NCBI GenBank assembly: GCA_021234155.1
Contig: JAJEKV010000066.1
Span: 3,877,815-3,941,814 of the forward strand
Reading direction: 5' to 3'
DNA from: Isoetes taiwanensis
Lineage: Eukaryota; Streptophyta; Lycopodiopsida; Isoetales; Isoetaceae
DNA: 64,000 bases
Shown here: positions 1-12,502 of the stretch, piece by piece
Layout of the letters: the number at the start of each line of letters is the position of its first letter
Numbering within the stretch: position 1 is the first letter of the stretch
Translations under genes and position numbers: made by a program
The notes under the pieces: model-generated
Seen by the model: only the letters and a program-made list of their open reading frames with translations
What the model was told of the DNA's origin: nothing
The model's database searches: none

Positions 1-478
1 TTCTCAAATTGGTCTGGGCCACTCACCCTACTCTCTAATGTAAGGCCAGTGCCTCCTCTCATTCCCAATTGTTCTGGAAGCCAAGAAGCTAAACCCAATT
101 TGGGTATGTCCTTAACTGAAACTGAAACCAAGGGCTAGCTCCGTGACCCTCTCGGTCGCCATCCTTCCAAACAAGGGTCAGTTGTAAAGATCACCAACCT
201 GAAGTAAATTTAGTGGTAACTCTAATTTGGGCAACCTCACCACCACCTGACGGGGCTGTGTGGCTAATTTAGGCTGGAAGGGTTATTGCTAATTTGGTAT
301 TTTGCGCCCCATGATGAAGCTGCCTTAAACTGAATTAGGGCTTAGTTAGGTTTCCACCTTCATAATTGAATTATTAGAAGGGTTTTAGCTGGAACAATTA
401 ATGCAAAAGCACATTATTCAGTGGACGTGTCAGCGTATTTATACTAAAGAAAGTATGCAAATGGCGTGGAACGCTGGC
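1..478 (-). repeat. 3' LTR remnant
   Basis: The segment aligns colinearly with 11,930-12,304 of the solo LTR. Shared blocks include GGTTAGGTTTCCACC-type and GCTAATTTGGTATTTT-type sequence and the terminal GTGGAACG motif near 466-474. The terminal CA dinucleotide expected at the end is mutated. The rest of the LTR lies outside the window. Confidence 0.6.
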
Positions 479-1919
479 CTCCTCACTCAAACAGGATGTC
501 ATTCTCAAGATGAAGATTACCTGTTGGTAAGCAACACATCATACATTGGAAGTCCTCCTTCTTAAAGAGAAGAGATTATAAGTTATGACAGACACGTCTC
601 AAAGTGATTGAAGCCTGAAAATGACCTAAAATGCAATTTATACCCTGGGAACAGGAGGCAGACCAGATGATCGATCGGTTAGGGACCAAGGAATGGGGCC
701 AAGGCTTCAGGGAAGTCTCACCAAGCCTATCTCGCAGGTGCCTTGAGTTCGCGCCCATCTATTTTAGAAATCATTCTTTCTATACATAAGGTAACTGAAT
801 ACACAAAGACGGTATATATAAAGAACTTCATTTGTTGTTATCATGAAAGAGCAACTTAAAGCAGAAAACCACCTGAACTGGTGCCGAACCTCGTGTACAT
901 CTAGCTATATTCTCCTTCACTTTGCAAGTGATTTTATTGCCACCAGTTTAAAGGCACCTGCATCCCAATTTCGACCTTCTTCTATTTACATAAGGTCTTT
1001 AACAACCTATATTAAGCGGCCCAGAGGATGCCTTGGTTACTTGAGACACAGTATTACATATTGTATTGTATTTGTTACCTTTTGACCTATATACTTGGGC
1101 TGATGGGACTACGTATGTGAATGCCTTCATTTATCTATAACTTCGTTTATGAAACATTATTCAAGCCCGCCGCCCAGAGCTCAAGACATATGCCACAATT
1201 TTATCCTCATTATACTCTGACAGCGTGTTTTTAAGCAGCTGTCTTCTATTTAATTCGAACGCTTCCGTTAATTTACACTCACCATCTCTGAAGTTAAGGA
1301 TTTCATGTTGCTATATATCACCTATTAATCTAATATTATGCTCATAGGATTTAATGCATCATCCCATATCCTTTTGAGCATTTGAATTACTTATTTATCC
1401 TAATATATTAAATTTATCACACATACAGATATTAATCGCTTAGTATTTACAGTAAGTACGTACAAAATTGATACATATACAGTTCAGACTGGTACCGCCC
1501 ACTGCATCCCATGCCATGGCTATGCAATCGTCTCCAGATCACGTATGCCGCCATACTATGGTGTCCACTTCGCTTTAAGACCTGAAAGCATGCCCCCGTC
1601 TGCCCCGAGCTCGCGGCGGGCGGCGGCCATGACTGAGGTGTGGCCGGGTTTGCCCGGCAAGGCCGTAATGTTAATAAGGAGGCAGCAAGGTATCCTCATT
1701 TTGGATGGATACTGAGAAAAATGGCGCCGATGGGTATCTGCATTGAAACACCGAGTTAATAATTACGAGGATTGATTTATTGCATATATATTGCCACCAA
1801 CGAGAAGGAGGAGACCCGATATGGAAATTGGTTATATCCGAGGAAGAAGTGGTTTGGCGATTATCTACCAAGGCTAATGCCAGGAGAGGCCTTCATACGG
1901 GCGGGTGGAAACTGATTAT

Positions 1920-4790
1920 GAGTACCCAACCTCGGAGAGGGAAACCACTTTAGAAGTGTGGGCCAACATTTTATAGCTATTGCTACTTGAATAGAGGTAT
2001 GATTCGGAAAGGTAGAGAACAATGTCGATAAGGATGTTGATCCATAAACTATGGATTATAAAATTACACATATATTGTGTATGGTAAAGAGATTGATGTT
2101 CCCGAAATTGAAATAAAGATGCAAGATTATAGACAACTAAGAAGACCACGTAGCCTCGTGGATATGCTTAATGAGGTTGGTGAAATGCATGACCATTATG
2201 GATGATATAAATTAAGGAAATGGACACATGTTATGTCTGCTGGGAGCATCGAGATGCCGTATAACGGACGGGACAATAGTGTGGAACGTACCCCACACAA
2301 GGTCAAGAGAAAACGATAATTGGTAGGACCAGGCGCAACCATCTAAAGGCTGCAAGGTATGTTGGACCTTTGGTGGAGCTAGATTATGAAGGAAAGTTGA
2401 CCTTCAACTAATGATACATTAGGAAGGCAAATAATGTATCCATAGGACAAGGGGGAGACAAGAGATGGTTGAAAGTTGTTGTAAACAACATTTCAAATAT
2501 AGAGAATTTGGAGGAACACTTTGAATAGACCAAAGTCTGGAGTATGAACAAGGTAGGTGCCCAATGAACATCTCACCAAGGAGGATGTGCTGTGGACTTT
2601 GTATCGTGTGTGTATTCGGAGGAATAGCTCCGCGTTGGCATATCTAGGAACATTTAATGGAAAAACCATAACTAGAAAAAGATAAGATGTGTAATAGAAC
2701 TTTTGGTTCACATATATGAATACGGAAGTAATGAAGATGAGAGTTCTTATACTAGAGATGAAACATGTCCACAAGGAAGTTAGGTTGGCATTTGCCCCTG
2801 TGGAAGTTAGTGGTGTTGAAACCACAAGATGTGTATGGTACTAGATAACCAAGTTGAGGAAATAAGTTGGCCGCAAGTATGAATATAGTTAGATGCATAT
2901 GCCAACGAGTTACATATGAGTGTAGACTTAGGGTTGGTGCACACATGTTACTATATCATATAATAACAACGTGCTTGATCTTGGATGTAGGAAGGATTTA
3001 GTAGTATGAAATAATCGTAGTGGTGACCCTATCGAGGGGCGTCGATTGTGATATTCAGATGTATATCATATTAAAAGATAGTAGAATATTCATACAAGTG
3101 AAATATTACTCGACAAGGTTTAAAGAATGAGCATAATGATATGCTGATATACGAAGATATTGGGTTAGGTATGCTTATCAGAGATAAGCATTCAAGTTAT
3201 CCCAATGGTTAGAGTCAACTATCTTGGATACGTCGTACTAAGGGAGATGAGAAGAGTTTAAATCAGTGAAGAACATCCCGAGGATGGTTGGAACGGTATT
3301 GGAATAACCGATAATGAGAGGTTAACTACTGAAAGGTTCTAGATACCAATGAATTACTTCAACGTTATAAGCTGAGAGCATTTATTTGGTTTGGAGATAA
3401 AATATATATAAAATATCGCATCCCTCGATGGAAGAAAGAAGGAGTACGATGACGATTATACGTTTAGGGATAACCGACTAGTCCATATAGTCGAAGAGTT
3501 ACCCTACACACTGGGAACAATTAGGAGAAGCTGGAGGATGCGTTGCCTTGAAGCATAGACCCCTTAGAGGTTATGACTTTGAAACTCTTAAGAGGGTAAA
3601 GAACCGGATAATGTTATGGCGACACTAACTAAGATCGAAACATTGGGTTTTCCTATTAAGAGACCGGAGGTTTTTAGTGCCTCGACTTCATTATGAGGGA
3701 GCCAAAAGGCGACAAAGATTTGAAGCTGATCAAAAACTGAAGTCCACATGATAACTTAAGGAAAAATAGGTTAAGTGTAACTAAGCATGGGTAATATGGA
3801 GGACACAAAGGATCCTTAGTGAAAGAAGCCTCTAGAAAAGCTCTCGCATGTGAGGTAATATAGCCTTCGAAATTATGGCATAATCCCGGGGGGGAAACCA
3901 TAGGTTATATGCACGGGTTAAAAGTACCATCGGGCACTAAAGGAATGGTTGAAATACGTAGAGACCCTATCAAATTATAGGCAAACATATACAAGTCCAA
4001 CATAAAAGTTTTGTCCATTTGGGAAATAGGTGGCGGCCACATCATAAAGGTACATAGGCAATGGGTTTGTTTGGAAGAACTACCACGTTATAGTTTAGCT
4101 AAGTTAGAGCAGAGCTCGGCATTGTGGGATGTGGAGATATGTTTATTATGTACATACCATGTACACATACGATAAACATCTTAGGGAGGTAATCTAGGTG
4201 GCGACACAAGGAGAGAAAGACGGCGTATCCTAAAGTTCTTGGTGAAGGGTCCGGAGATAAGGACCGGGCCAATCCGTTGCATGCTAGGGTATGACGTGGT
4301 AGTTGGCACTTGGAAATAAAATGTCAACAGCCAATAGAATAAAGCTTAAGCTAGTGGGGTTGAGTAGTACAATAGTACAATTCCGGGATAAGTAGCTTAA
4401 TAGTTACACTGGTAAATGTTCGAATGTGTCTTGCATAGACACCTAAGACTAGCTTTCCCACATGATCCATATCTGGGTCACACAGAGGTGAACGCCATGG
4501 GATACATGGAGGTGTAAGTTAGGATATATAGGACTCGAACATGAATACAAGTCCGTTATCTCAACATAGGTAATTGTAGAAAGACTCACAAAATACCGTG
4601 CGAGGCACCTTGATGACTCCGTGTAATTCATGATTTATAATGAGGCTCACCTGCTCTTAGGTCATGACTATGGCTTAAATGAGGATGCCAAGTTATTTGG
4701 AATGCCAGAACAGCGCTATAGCATCATGAGAGAGAAATGTAATGACTAACATTTCCAGGATGTAGGACAATGTTGAATCATAACCCCCAA
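1920..4790. repeat. Left arm of a 2.8-kb diverged inverted repeat
   Basis: Reverse-complementing 7,990-10,690 gives a colinear match to this segment over its whole length. Matching blocks occur near 2,150/10,490 (site of a TGGATA-GCTTAATGA-GTTGGT string), 2,270/10,370, 3,270/9,340, 4,270/8,540 and 4,660/8,110. Both arms are littered with stops and I cannot assign a protein. They are most simply two inverted copies of the internal part of a retroelement. Confidence 0.7.
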
Positions 4791-5127
4791 TGATAGGTGG
4801 GTTAACAATATAAGGAACATATAATAGCGGCTTAAAAGCCACAAGACGATTAATGAATACGTAAAGGAGTGAATGGATTAGTGACTCCTCTTGAATAAAG
4901 GTCGCACCAAAGGGTGAAATGTGTACGCTGTGGCAGGCATATCATAGACGTAGAAAACATATTGAAGAAGAGAAGGGTAGTCTTTGCTAACATGCAAAGG
5001 TATACCTGTGGCTTGAAAGGCAGCAAGAGCTGGAAAACTCTTTTAAGATTTGGTGCATGGCTTAGGGAAGAAGACTTGCATGTCTTAGGACAACATGGTG
5101 AATTGAATTCACCAAGGACATTTTAAT

Positions 5128-5235
5128 AATTAGATAGATAGGTAGATAGCATTTATCGTCATGCCATATTGGCGGGTCCATGAGGACATATGATCGGACC
5201 CCGGAGACTTGAACACAAGATCTCCTAATAGAGGA
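5128..5235 (-). repeat. SINE-like repeat with a (TATC)n tail
   Basis: On the minus strand this reads a tRNA B-box-like string (TGTTCAAGTCTCC, near 5,203-5,215), then about 60 bp of body, then a short (TATC)n tail at 5,129-5,150. The body next to the tail resembles the corresponding part of 55,214-55,420. A tRNA-like promoter plus a simple-repeat 3' tail is the standard SINE layout, but no A box or target duplication was found. Confidence 0.4.
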
Positions 5236-6157
5236 GGCCTATCTTGAGAGGTCTTTGGGTGGTAATGCTTGTCCTTTGGGATATTCATATAATCCCTTGG
5301 AATATGTAAGTTCATTTTTAAGAACCCTAAAGACGTTTAGGTATTAAAATAATGGTTGGAAACATTTTTCTCGGACCTTATCTAGGTACCCTAGAAGGAG
5401 GTGAGTAATCAACAATGGTTGGGTGGCATTGGAATGTGCGGGGAGAACACCGCAAAAAGAGGGTAGAGGCGGTTGTCACTTTGACAGCGGTGGCACGAAT
5501 AATTAATCACATCATATAGACGGTGAAGTTTGGCACAAAGTGTTGACATTATTATGGGGGGTTCTAACACGTGTACTCACTCATTATTCACGAGTTTGTA
5601 CCGTGGTCTGGGAAAATGGTCCATAAAAAGAACACGACCATTGAGAAGAAGTAGTGAGGGGTGGTAGGATTAAAGCTACCCATGGTCTAGAGGGGTGATG
5701 CATGGCAGTCCCTAGTTGGTTGGGCGAAAAGAGATCCTTTCTCTGGGAAATAAGACGAGCTAAGGGTTAGACGTCGAGTAAGGTCTAACATAAAGCATAT
5801 GAATATAGTATGGATTGAATCATGGCAAGGCCTCAAGAAATTGTGTTATCACCGGCATCTACCAAAGGAAAATAATTAAAGTTATAGGTCGAGGAAGGCC
5901 GATAACCGGACATTATTATCGTCGCCTAAAGGGATATCCAAGGATATAACACGTCTTTGCTATTCTAGAGAGTTACCCCCTGTCGTTAATTAAATGCGGA
6001 ATTAGTCCCACCAAGTGAGTTGATGTTATCATAACAAGTTGGACGGACTTGCTAGATTACGTCGTGTCATTTGGTCGGGTTTATTCCTAGGGGATACTAG
6101 CTTTATATATGGTTAATGACTATCCTGGGTTGACTATGGCGGAGAGAGGTCGACTCC

Positions 6158-6512
6158 CATGGCTATGGCAAGATTTGCTCCGCGGCTATGGCGAGAGCTT
6201 GTTCTCGGCTATGGCGGAAAGAGCTTGCTTCGGCTGGCTATGGCGAGAGAGAGCTTGCTCGGGCGGCTATGGCGGAGAGAGCTTGCTCCGCGGCTATGGC
6301 GAAAAGAGCTTTCCCTCTCGGCTATGGCGGAGGGAGCTTTGCTCCGCTGCTATGGCGGAAAGAGCTTGCCGGCTATATGGCGGAGAGAGCTTGCTCTGGC
6401 GGCTATGGCGGAGAGAGCTTGCTCCGGCGGCTATGGCGAAAAGAGCTTGCTCCGGCGGCTATGGCGGAGGGAGCTTGCTCCGGCGGCTATGGCAAAAAGA
6501 GCTTGCTCCGGT
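6158..6512 (+). repeat. Minisatellite, unit about 28 bp, roughly 13 copies
   Basis: A GC-rich unit of the form GGCTATGGCGGAGAGAGCTT followed by GCTCCGGC repeats with small length changes across the segment. All three plus-strand frames stay open for 123-151 codons and give low-complexity peptides rich in GYGG, LWRREL or MAERAC motifs. It lies in what would be the 5' leader of the minus-strand LTR element. The open frames are a consequence of a stop-free unit and I do not call a gene. Confidence 0.85.
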
Positions 6513-7276
6513 GGAGTTGTTGCCTCCACAACGTGGGTTTACCAAAGGCATGCCTCTAATTTAAGTATGGAATAGATGCACTATAAATACTAGAAAGTGG
6601 GTTATATTCCTTCAAGAAAGAAGTTAGCTTATTGGTAAAGGTGTTGGCTTAGGTGCAGAAGGTCAGGCACCTTTTTCTTAAAAGAACTGCTAACTGTACA
6701 AAACAGAATATTAGATATGTATAACAAAGCAATAGAATATATACATATATATTACATAAAGATAGTTGGCAAGATGGAAAGACTGTTGGGTTGGAAGTGG
6801 GAGGTCACGGGTTCAAAACGCGGGCGGGAAAAGAAAAACTTTAAAAAAAAAAAACGGACGCGTATTTTTTATCGGGCGGACCGTGATGGGCGCCTTACTT
6901 ATCTGACCTTAACTTTTCGAAATAAACACCTCCAGGGACAGCAGGCCTTCGATTTTTTTGGCCTGTTGTCTTTTTTACCTCGGGAGACGCGCCCCTTAGG
7001 GTATTTGGGAGGTGCCCGATCCATTGGAACCATTTTTGCCTTCATCCGAACTGCCTACAAAAAGTTATAGCCCTTCCAACTTGGGTCCTCCAGTCACAAC
7101 TTTTTCCCTCCAAAATCGCCCTAAACTTCCTAAAACTCAACATTTTCTTACATCAACCTAGCACAAGATTAAATCACCGAAAAGTCAGGCAGTCCAACTA
7201 GCTTAGCTCCTACTTAACTACCGAACTAACGGGTTAAAGATTTGGTCAGTGCTATGATTCCGGTCAACCAAAATCA

Positions 7277-7290
7277 TGGCTCTGATACCA
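7277..7290 (-). other. Retrotransposon primer-binding site (initiator tRNA-Met)
   Basis: The minus strand reads TGGTATCAGAGCCA directly downstream of an LTR end. This is the usual plant LTR-retrotransposon primer-binding sequence. It fixes the element's direction and identifies 7,292 as the 3' edge of its 5' LTR. Confidence 0.85.
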
Positions 7291-7291
7291 C

Positions 7292-7471
7292 AGTGACGCT
7301 CCCTGAATATATACGACACCCGGACGTATATATACGGGGACTTTCCCCTCCCATGGCAACCACCTCGCCATGAGCAGGGCCCTCCGTCTATTCCGGCCAC
7401 CCATATTATGGTGCCCGAAAGAAGGACACGAAGGGGTCATTCGGCCCACGCCTTCAATGGGACTCCTACGT
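7292..7471 (-). repeat. 5' LTR remnant (last 180 bp)
   Basis: This segment is almost identical to 10,741-10,918 of the solo LTR, including the TGACGCTCCC terminus. Homology stops abruptly at 7,471. The near-identity over 180 bp, against strong decay elsewhere, suggests the two LTR ends are recent relatives or were homogenised by gene conversion. Confidence 0.85.
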
Positions 7472-7480
7472 TGACCATCT

Positions 7481-7621
7481 GTTGATAGTGAGGAGGAAGA
7501 TAACTCAAGCACTTCCTCGAGTGACAGTGAAAGAAGTGAAGGTGATGAGGATGGCATAAATGAACATGATGACGTGCTGGATCCGTCGCTCATTACTCCT
7601 CACACTTTTGCGCATAACTGA
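7481..7621 (+). pseudogene. Acidic C-terminal coding remnant, unidentified
   Basis: A 46-codon open stretch ends in TGA. It is rich in Ser, Asp and Glu (VDSEEEDNSSTSSSDSERSE region, then GDEDGINEHDD). It starts exactly where LTR homology breaks off and has no start codon of its own. It looks like the tail of a longer protein cut by a rearrangement, but chance composition cannot be excluded. Confidence 0.3.
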
Positions 7622-7989
7622 GTCTTAGAAAAGGACTGTAAATTATGCATGTGAATATAAAGATTTTATCTTCAAATTTTGAGAATACTACAATTTCAGT
7701 TATAGACTTTACTTCAATTTTTTGTTAAACATTATATTCTCTTAAATTAGAGGTTCTCTTTAAAAATATACTTCAAGAAAATTCTAGTTGCAAGGAAAAG
7801 TATCACTTTGACAAAGTCAATTCTCTCGTTGCATAAAAAAATTAGTCATTACGGAGAGGATCAAAATACAATTTTATGCACCCTTTTTTTACCTCATTTC
7901 ATCCCTTTTTGTAAAAAATAAAGGAATCTTTAAGGAATATTCATTTTGCTCCCCTTTTGATAATTTGCTCTCGTTTAATACGCAATCTT

Positions 7990-10690
7990 GTTGTTATGAA
8001 TTAACGCTGTCGTACACCCTAGAAATGGTAGTTATTAGATTTCTCTGTCATGACGTTATGCCATTGTTGTGGCATTACAAATGATTTGGCATCCTCATCT
8101 AAGCCATAGTCATGCCCTAACTTAGCGAGTGAGCCAAAAAAAAAAAAAAAAAAAAAAAAAAAATCGTAAGTTATCTAGAATCATCAGGGTGTCTGCCTTG
8201 CATTTTGTAAGACTTCCTAAAATACCTACGTCTGATATAATTTGGGCGATTATTTTCCTGCTACCCTGGCTTGTATCGATGTTCAAGCCCTATGTGTTTT
8301 AACTTACACCTCCATGTAACCCATGGGGTTCACCTCTTCCTAATCCCAGTATGGATCATGTGGGAGATCTAGTCTTTGGTGTCTATGCAACACACATTTG
8401 AGCTTCTAGCAGGTAACAGCTATTCGCTACCCATCCTGAAATTGTACTATTGTACTATTCAACCCCATCATCTTTAGCTTTATTCTATTGGTCATTGACA
8501 TTTAATATTTCAAGTGCCAACTACAACATCTTACCTTAGCATGCAACAGATTGACTGTTGTTTGCACATTCCAAACATACTCCAAACCCTTCATTAGTAA
8601 GTTTGGGGTACTTCAGTCCTATACATAAACTATGATCCACCCCACGGGATTATGCCATAATTCCAAAGGTGACTACCCCAGTTGAAGAGGTTTTCTAAAG
8701 GCTCCATCAGCTAAATATCCTTTGTGTTCCCAATATCAACCATGCTTTGTCACAATTAACTTATTCTTAAGTTATCTCGTCAACTTCAACTTGTGATCGG
8801 TTTCAAATGTTGTCGCCTTTGCCTCCCTTATAATGAGATGAAGGCACTAAACCCTCTCGATCTCATAATAGAAAACCCCTATGTTCGAACCTTCGTTAAC
8901 AACCGTCATAGGGTTATGCAATTCTTTATCATCTTAATGGTCCTGAAGTCATAATCTTTAGGAGCTGTATACCTCAAGCAAGGGATCCTTGAGCCTCTCC
9001 TTTGAGGTCTAGCATTAACCCCGTGAGTAGGGTAACTCTTAGGATATAAGGACAGTTGATCTATATAATCTCACCCCTTCTACTCTATACACCTTGCCTT
9101 GATTTTCATTGGGACTTAGAATTCCTAAGTTTTGCCCTCTTATCAGTCAGCTTAATGTATAATCGGCAAAGTCATCGAACTTCTCTTCTTCCATCATTCG
9201 ACATGATATTTCATACATCCTGTCATTCCCAAACCCGATAGATACTCTCAGCTTATAATGCTGATTTCATTCATCGGTATCTAGAACTCTTGAGTAGTTA
9301 AATTCCCATTATCTATTGTTTCAATTCTGTTCCAACCATCCTCGGGATGTTTTTGAATCTAACATCGTCATATATGCTAGACTTACTCTGGCTTTTTCCC
9401 TAACTTAAACTCTTTTCATGATCCTTAGTACATTGTACCTACCGGAGATAGTCAACTCCAAACAATTGGGCTAACTTAAATGCTTATCTCAGGTAGATCA
9501 TACTTCATCCAATATTTTCATATTTAAGCATCTCATTATGCTTGTTCTTCTAACCTTTCAAGGTAACATTCCACTCGCCTTGCACGAATATCCTACTATT
9601 TTCCTATATGGCATAAATCTGAACGTCACAGTCGACATCCTTGATAGCATCACTAATGCAGTATTTGATACTACTTTCCAACATTCATGCCCACCTTGTT
9701 ATTATGTGATATAGTAACATGTATGAGCCATTCCTAAGTCTAAAGTCATATATGATTCTTAGATAATGCCACATCGTTAGGTTCACAATTGCCGACCATA
9801 TCATCCAATCCTCAGAACTACAAGTCTAGTATCAGAACTCTTATCTTCATTACTTTTGTACATCATACGGTTTGTGAACTAACAGTTCTATTATACACCC
9901 TTTCTCTTTTTGTTAAGCTTCGAGATTATATAGTCTTAGTAGACATTTACAAACGAGGCTATTCCTCGACATACACACCACACTATCAAGTCTACCCAAC
10001 ATTCTCCTTGGAGAGATGTTCTTGGGCACCTACCTTGTTTATACTCCACACTTTGGACTACTCAAAGTGTCCCTTCAACTTCTCTATATTTGAAATGCTG
10101 TCTACAACAACTTTCAAGCTCCCTTTGTCTCACACTTGCCGTGTGAGCACATTACTTGCATCCTAATGCGTCATTGGTTGAAGATCGACTTCCCTTAATA
10201 GTATAGCTTTACCAAAGCTCCAACACACATTGCAGCTCTTAGACGATTGCACCTTCTGCTAGCAATTGTCGTCTTCAATTCCAACGGTCTTATAGAATGC
10301 TTATTCTCGCCTTCGTTCAGTTCAACCTTGATTCTCTTGACCTTGTGTGGAAACTACGTTCCACACCATTGTCCCGTCTTCTATTCGACGGCCCTTTGCT
10401 CCTAGCGGAGACATGATGCGTCCATTCCCTTAACTTGTACCATGCATGATGGCCATGCATTTGACCAACATCATTAAGCGTATCCACGTGGCTACATTCT
10501 TGTCTTACTCATGCATACCCTTGCATACTGTAATTATGGATCTGCATCATTATATGCCATTAATCTTCTAGCTTCTATAGCATAAACATTCTATACCTTC
10601 ACCACCATTGTCGAAACGTACACTTCTAAAGTGATATCCCTTTCATAAGCTGGATATTTATAATCTGGTTTCCACATTAGTATCGTACCT
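7990..10690. repeat. Right arm of the 2.8-kb inverted repeat
   Basis: This is the reverse-complement homologue of 1,920-4,790. It contains a 28-base A run at 8,136-8,163 that has no counterpart in the other arm, possibly the tail of a small retroposed insertion. No intact reading frame is present. The solo LTR at 10,739 begins just beyond this arm. Confidence 0.7.
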
Positions 10691-10738
10691 CTCTAACGCG
10701 TTCTATGGCAGATAATTATACGCCACTTTTCCCACAAC

Positions 10739-12304
10739 TGTGACGCTCCCTGAATATATACGACACCCGGACGTATATATACGGGGACTTTCCCCTCCCA
10801 TGGCAACCACCTCGCCATGAGCAGGGCCCTCCGTCTATTCCGGCCACCCATATTATGGTGCCCGAAAGAAGGACACGAAGGGATCATTCGGCCCACGCCT
10901 TCAATGGGACTCTTACGTCGCGGAAGCATGAATACAAGGGTTAGCACACAGCATAAATCACATATAAATAACCACCACGAAGGGTGGCGCATCCATCCAA
11001 ATACCAATGGCAAAGAATATGCATCTAAAACTAAGAAAACACCCAAACCTCAGGTTCTACCCCGGCTCAGACTCCAGTGAGGATCGACTGACGGTTGGGC
11101 CTCAAGAGATCAGCAGACCGAGTCTTGGCATGGCATTGGCTGGCATAGAACATCGGCTAGGGTTGTCCACTCCATCCGCCCCTCGTGCACACTGCGGATG
11201 GGTCAATTCACGCTATGGCCCGCTATAGCCTTGGGAGAGACGCAGACTCAAGGTATCACCCTTTGAGCCTACTCCGGGGTTCATGAAGCCCGGTCCGATG
11301 AGGCAGGGTCGCAGCGTCCCCTTCCGAGAATCCACGGTGGTTCCATGGGTGAGCTAGAGAATGCGTGCCGCATCAGCGACCCCCGCATCCGTACCCGACT
11401 TACTCACCCTAAATCTACTCAAAGTGCAAGGTGCCCCATACGGGTCACACCACTACACCCAGGGAGTGTCAGACCCATACCCGGCCCTCTACGTGACCGG
11501 CTATCAGGCCTAGCCCACTGTAGGAGTCTCAGGAGCCTTTTATGTTCGTGCAAGACCCCACCCCCACTTCACCACTGTGTTCCTTGTCTGGTGCTAAGCC
11601 AGTCCATAGCGTCTATGACCCGGTGGGCTCTTGTGCACAGGCCGCATCTAATGGGAATAATACAGGGCTCTATCTAGGAGCATACTACAATACATGGGCT
11701 CAGAGGTCTCTACCCCCCGTAATCCCCATCTCCGAGTGCTAACTAAGCAAAGAACTACTAAACCATCAACCAAAGCACGCGACAGAGACTAGAGATAAGA
11801 ATACTCACCATATCAATCAAGGGTTAGTCTAACGGGTAAACCACGAGAAAAACAGAGAGAACACACCACGTAGAGGCGCTTATGCTATAAATCAACAAAG
11901 TAACCTCTTGACTAAAGTCAAATCGGTCTTGGGCTGCTCCATCTCGACTAACTGAAGGGCGCCTGGCTGCTGCTCCTCCTCCTCCATCCCCAATTGCTCC
12001 CAATTCGAATTGGGGCACAAAAGCCCTAATTTGGGTGTCCAAAATGGAAACCCTACCTTGCCCAATCGATTTGGGCCAGGTGGCATGCTCTAGATTGGTT
12101 AATATTAGCTAATTTGGTATTTTAGCCTAATATTAGGATAAGCCCTAAATTCGAATTAGGGTTTTGGTTAGGTTTCCACCTTTATAATTTAATTATTAAC
12201 ATAGCTAACCTTAGCTTATGAATAATTAATGTGCCATTCATTATTCATAGTGACGTGTCACGTATTTATACTTAAATATACGTATAAATATGTGGAACGT
12301 CACA
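10739..12304 (-). repeat. Solo LTR, complete, with 5-bp target-site duplication
   Basis: The 1,566-bp unit starts TGTGACGCTCCC and ends GTGGAACGTCACA, so its termini are the inverted pair TGTGACG/CGTCACA. It is flanked on both sides by ACAAC (10,734-10,738 and 12,305-12,309). No internal region or second LTR is present. This is the product expected when unequal recombination between the two LTRs of an inserted element removes the interior. Orientation is taken from the primer-binding site beside the related LTR at 7,292. Confidence 0.9.
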
Positions 12305-12502
12305 ACAACTACATGGTGCTATATCCAGTATTCTTTTACATTGAATGGCAATATATATGCCACATGACAAATCAATCCTCGTTATGATTAAGTATATCTT
12401 TATGGGTCGCTTAACTTCCAGTGATTCAGTGGGATCATAAACATTGTGATTGTTCTATGCTAGCCAACGCCATGTTATAATTCTGTCTATTATTATTTGT
12501 AG

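Larger units (their letters stand above)
1..7471 (-). mobile_element. LTR retrotransposon, minus strand, degenerate, running off the left edge
   Basis: Read on the minus strand, the element has an LTR end at 7,292, a primer-binding site complementary to initiator tRNA-Met next to it (7,277-7,290), an internal region of about 6.8 kb, and an LTR start near 478 that continues past position 1. The two LTR pieces match different parts of the solo LTR at 10,739-12,304, which ties them to one family. The interior has no long open frame, and I could not recognise gag or pol. It therefore may be a very old copy or a non-coding (LARD-like) element. I see no gene in 479-1,919, 2,150-4,900 or 5,320-6,100. 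Confidence 0.6.

Noticed and set aside
6109-6575. Three overlapping open frames of 123-151 codons that could be read as a repeat protein
   Set aside because: They arise from one stop-free minisatellite unit in every frame, without a start context, domain or conservation.
6615-6830. A-box-like TTAGCTTATTGGTAAAGG and a distant GGGTTCAAAACGC, suggesting a tRNA-derived repeat
   Set aside because: The two motifs are about 160 bp apart, too far for one tRNA-type promoter, and the sequence between has no tRNA fold.
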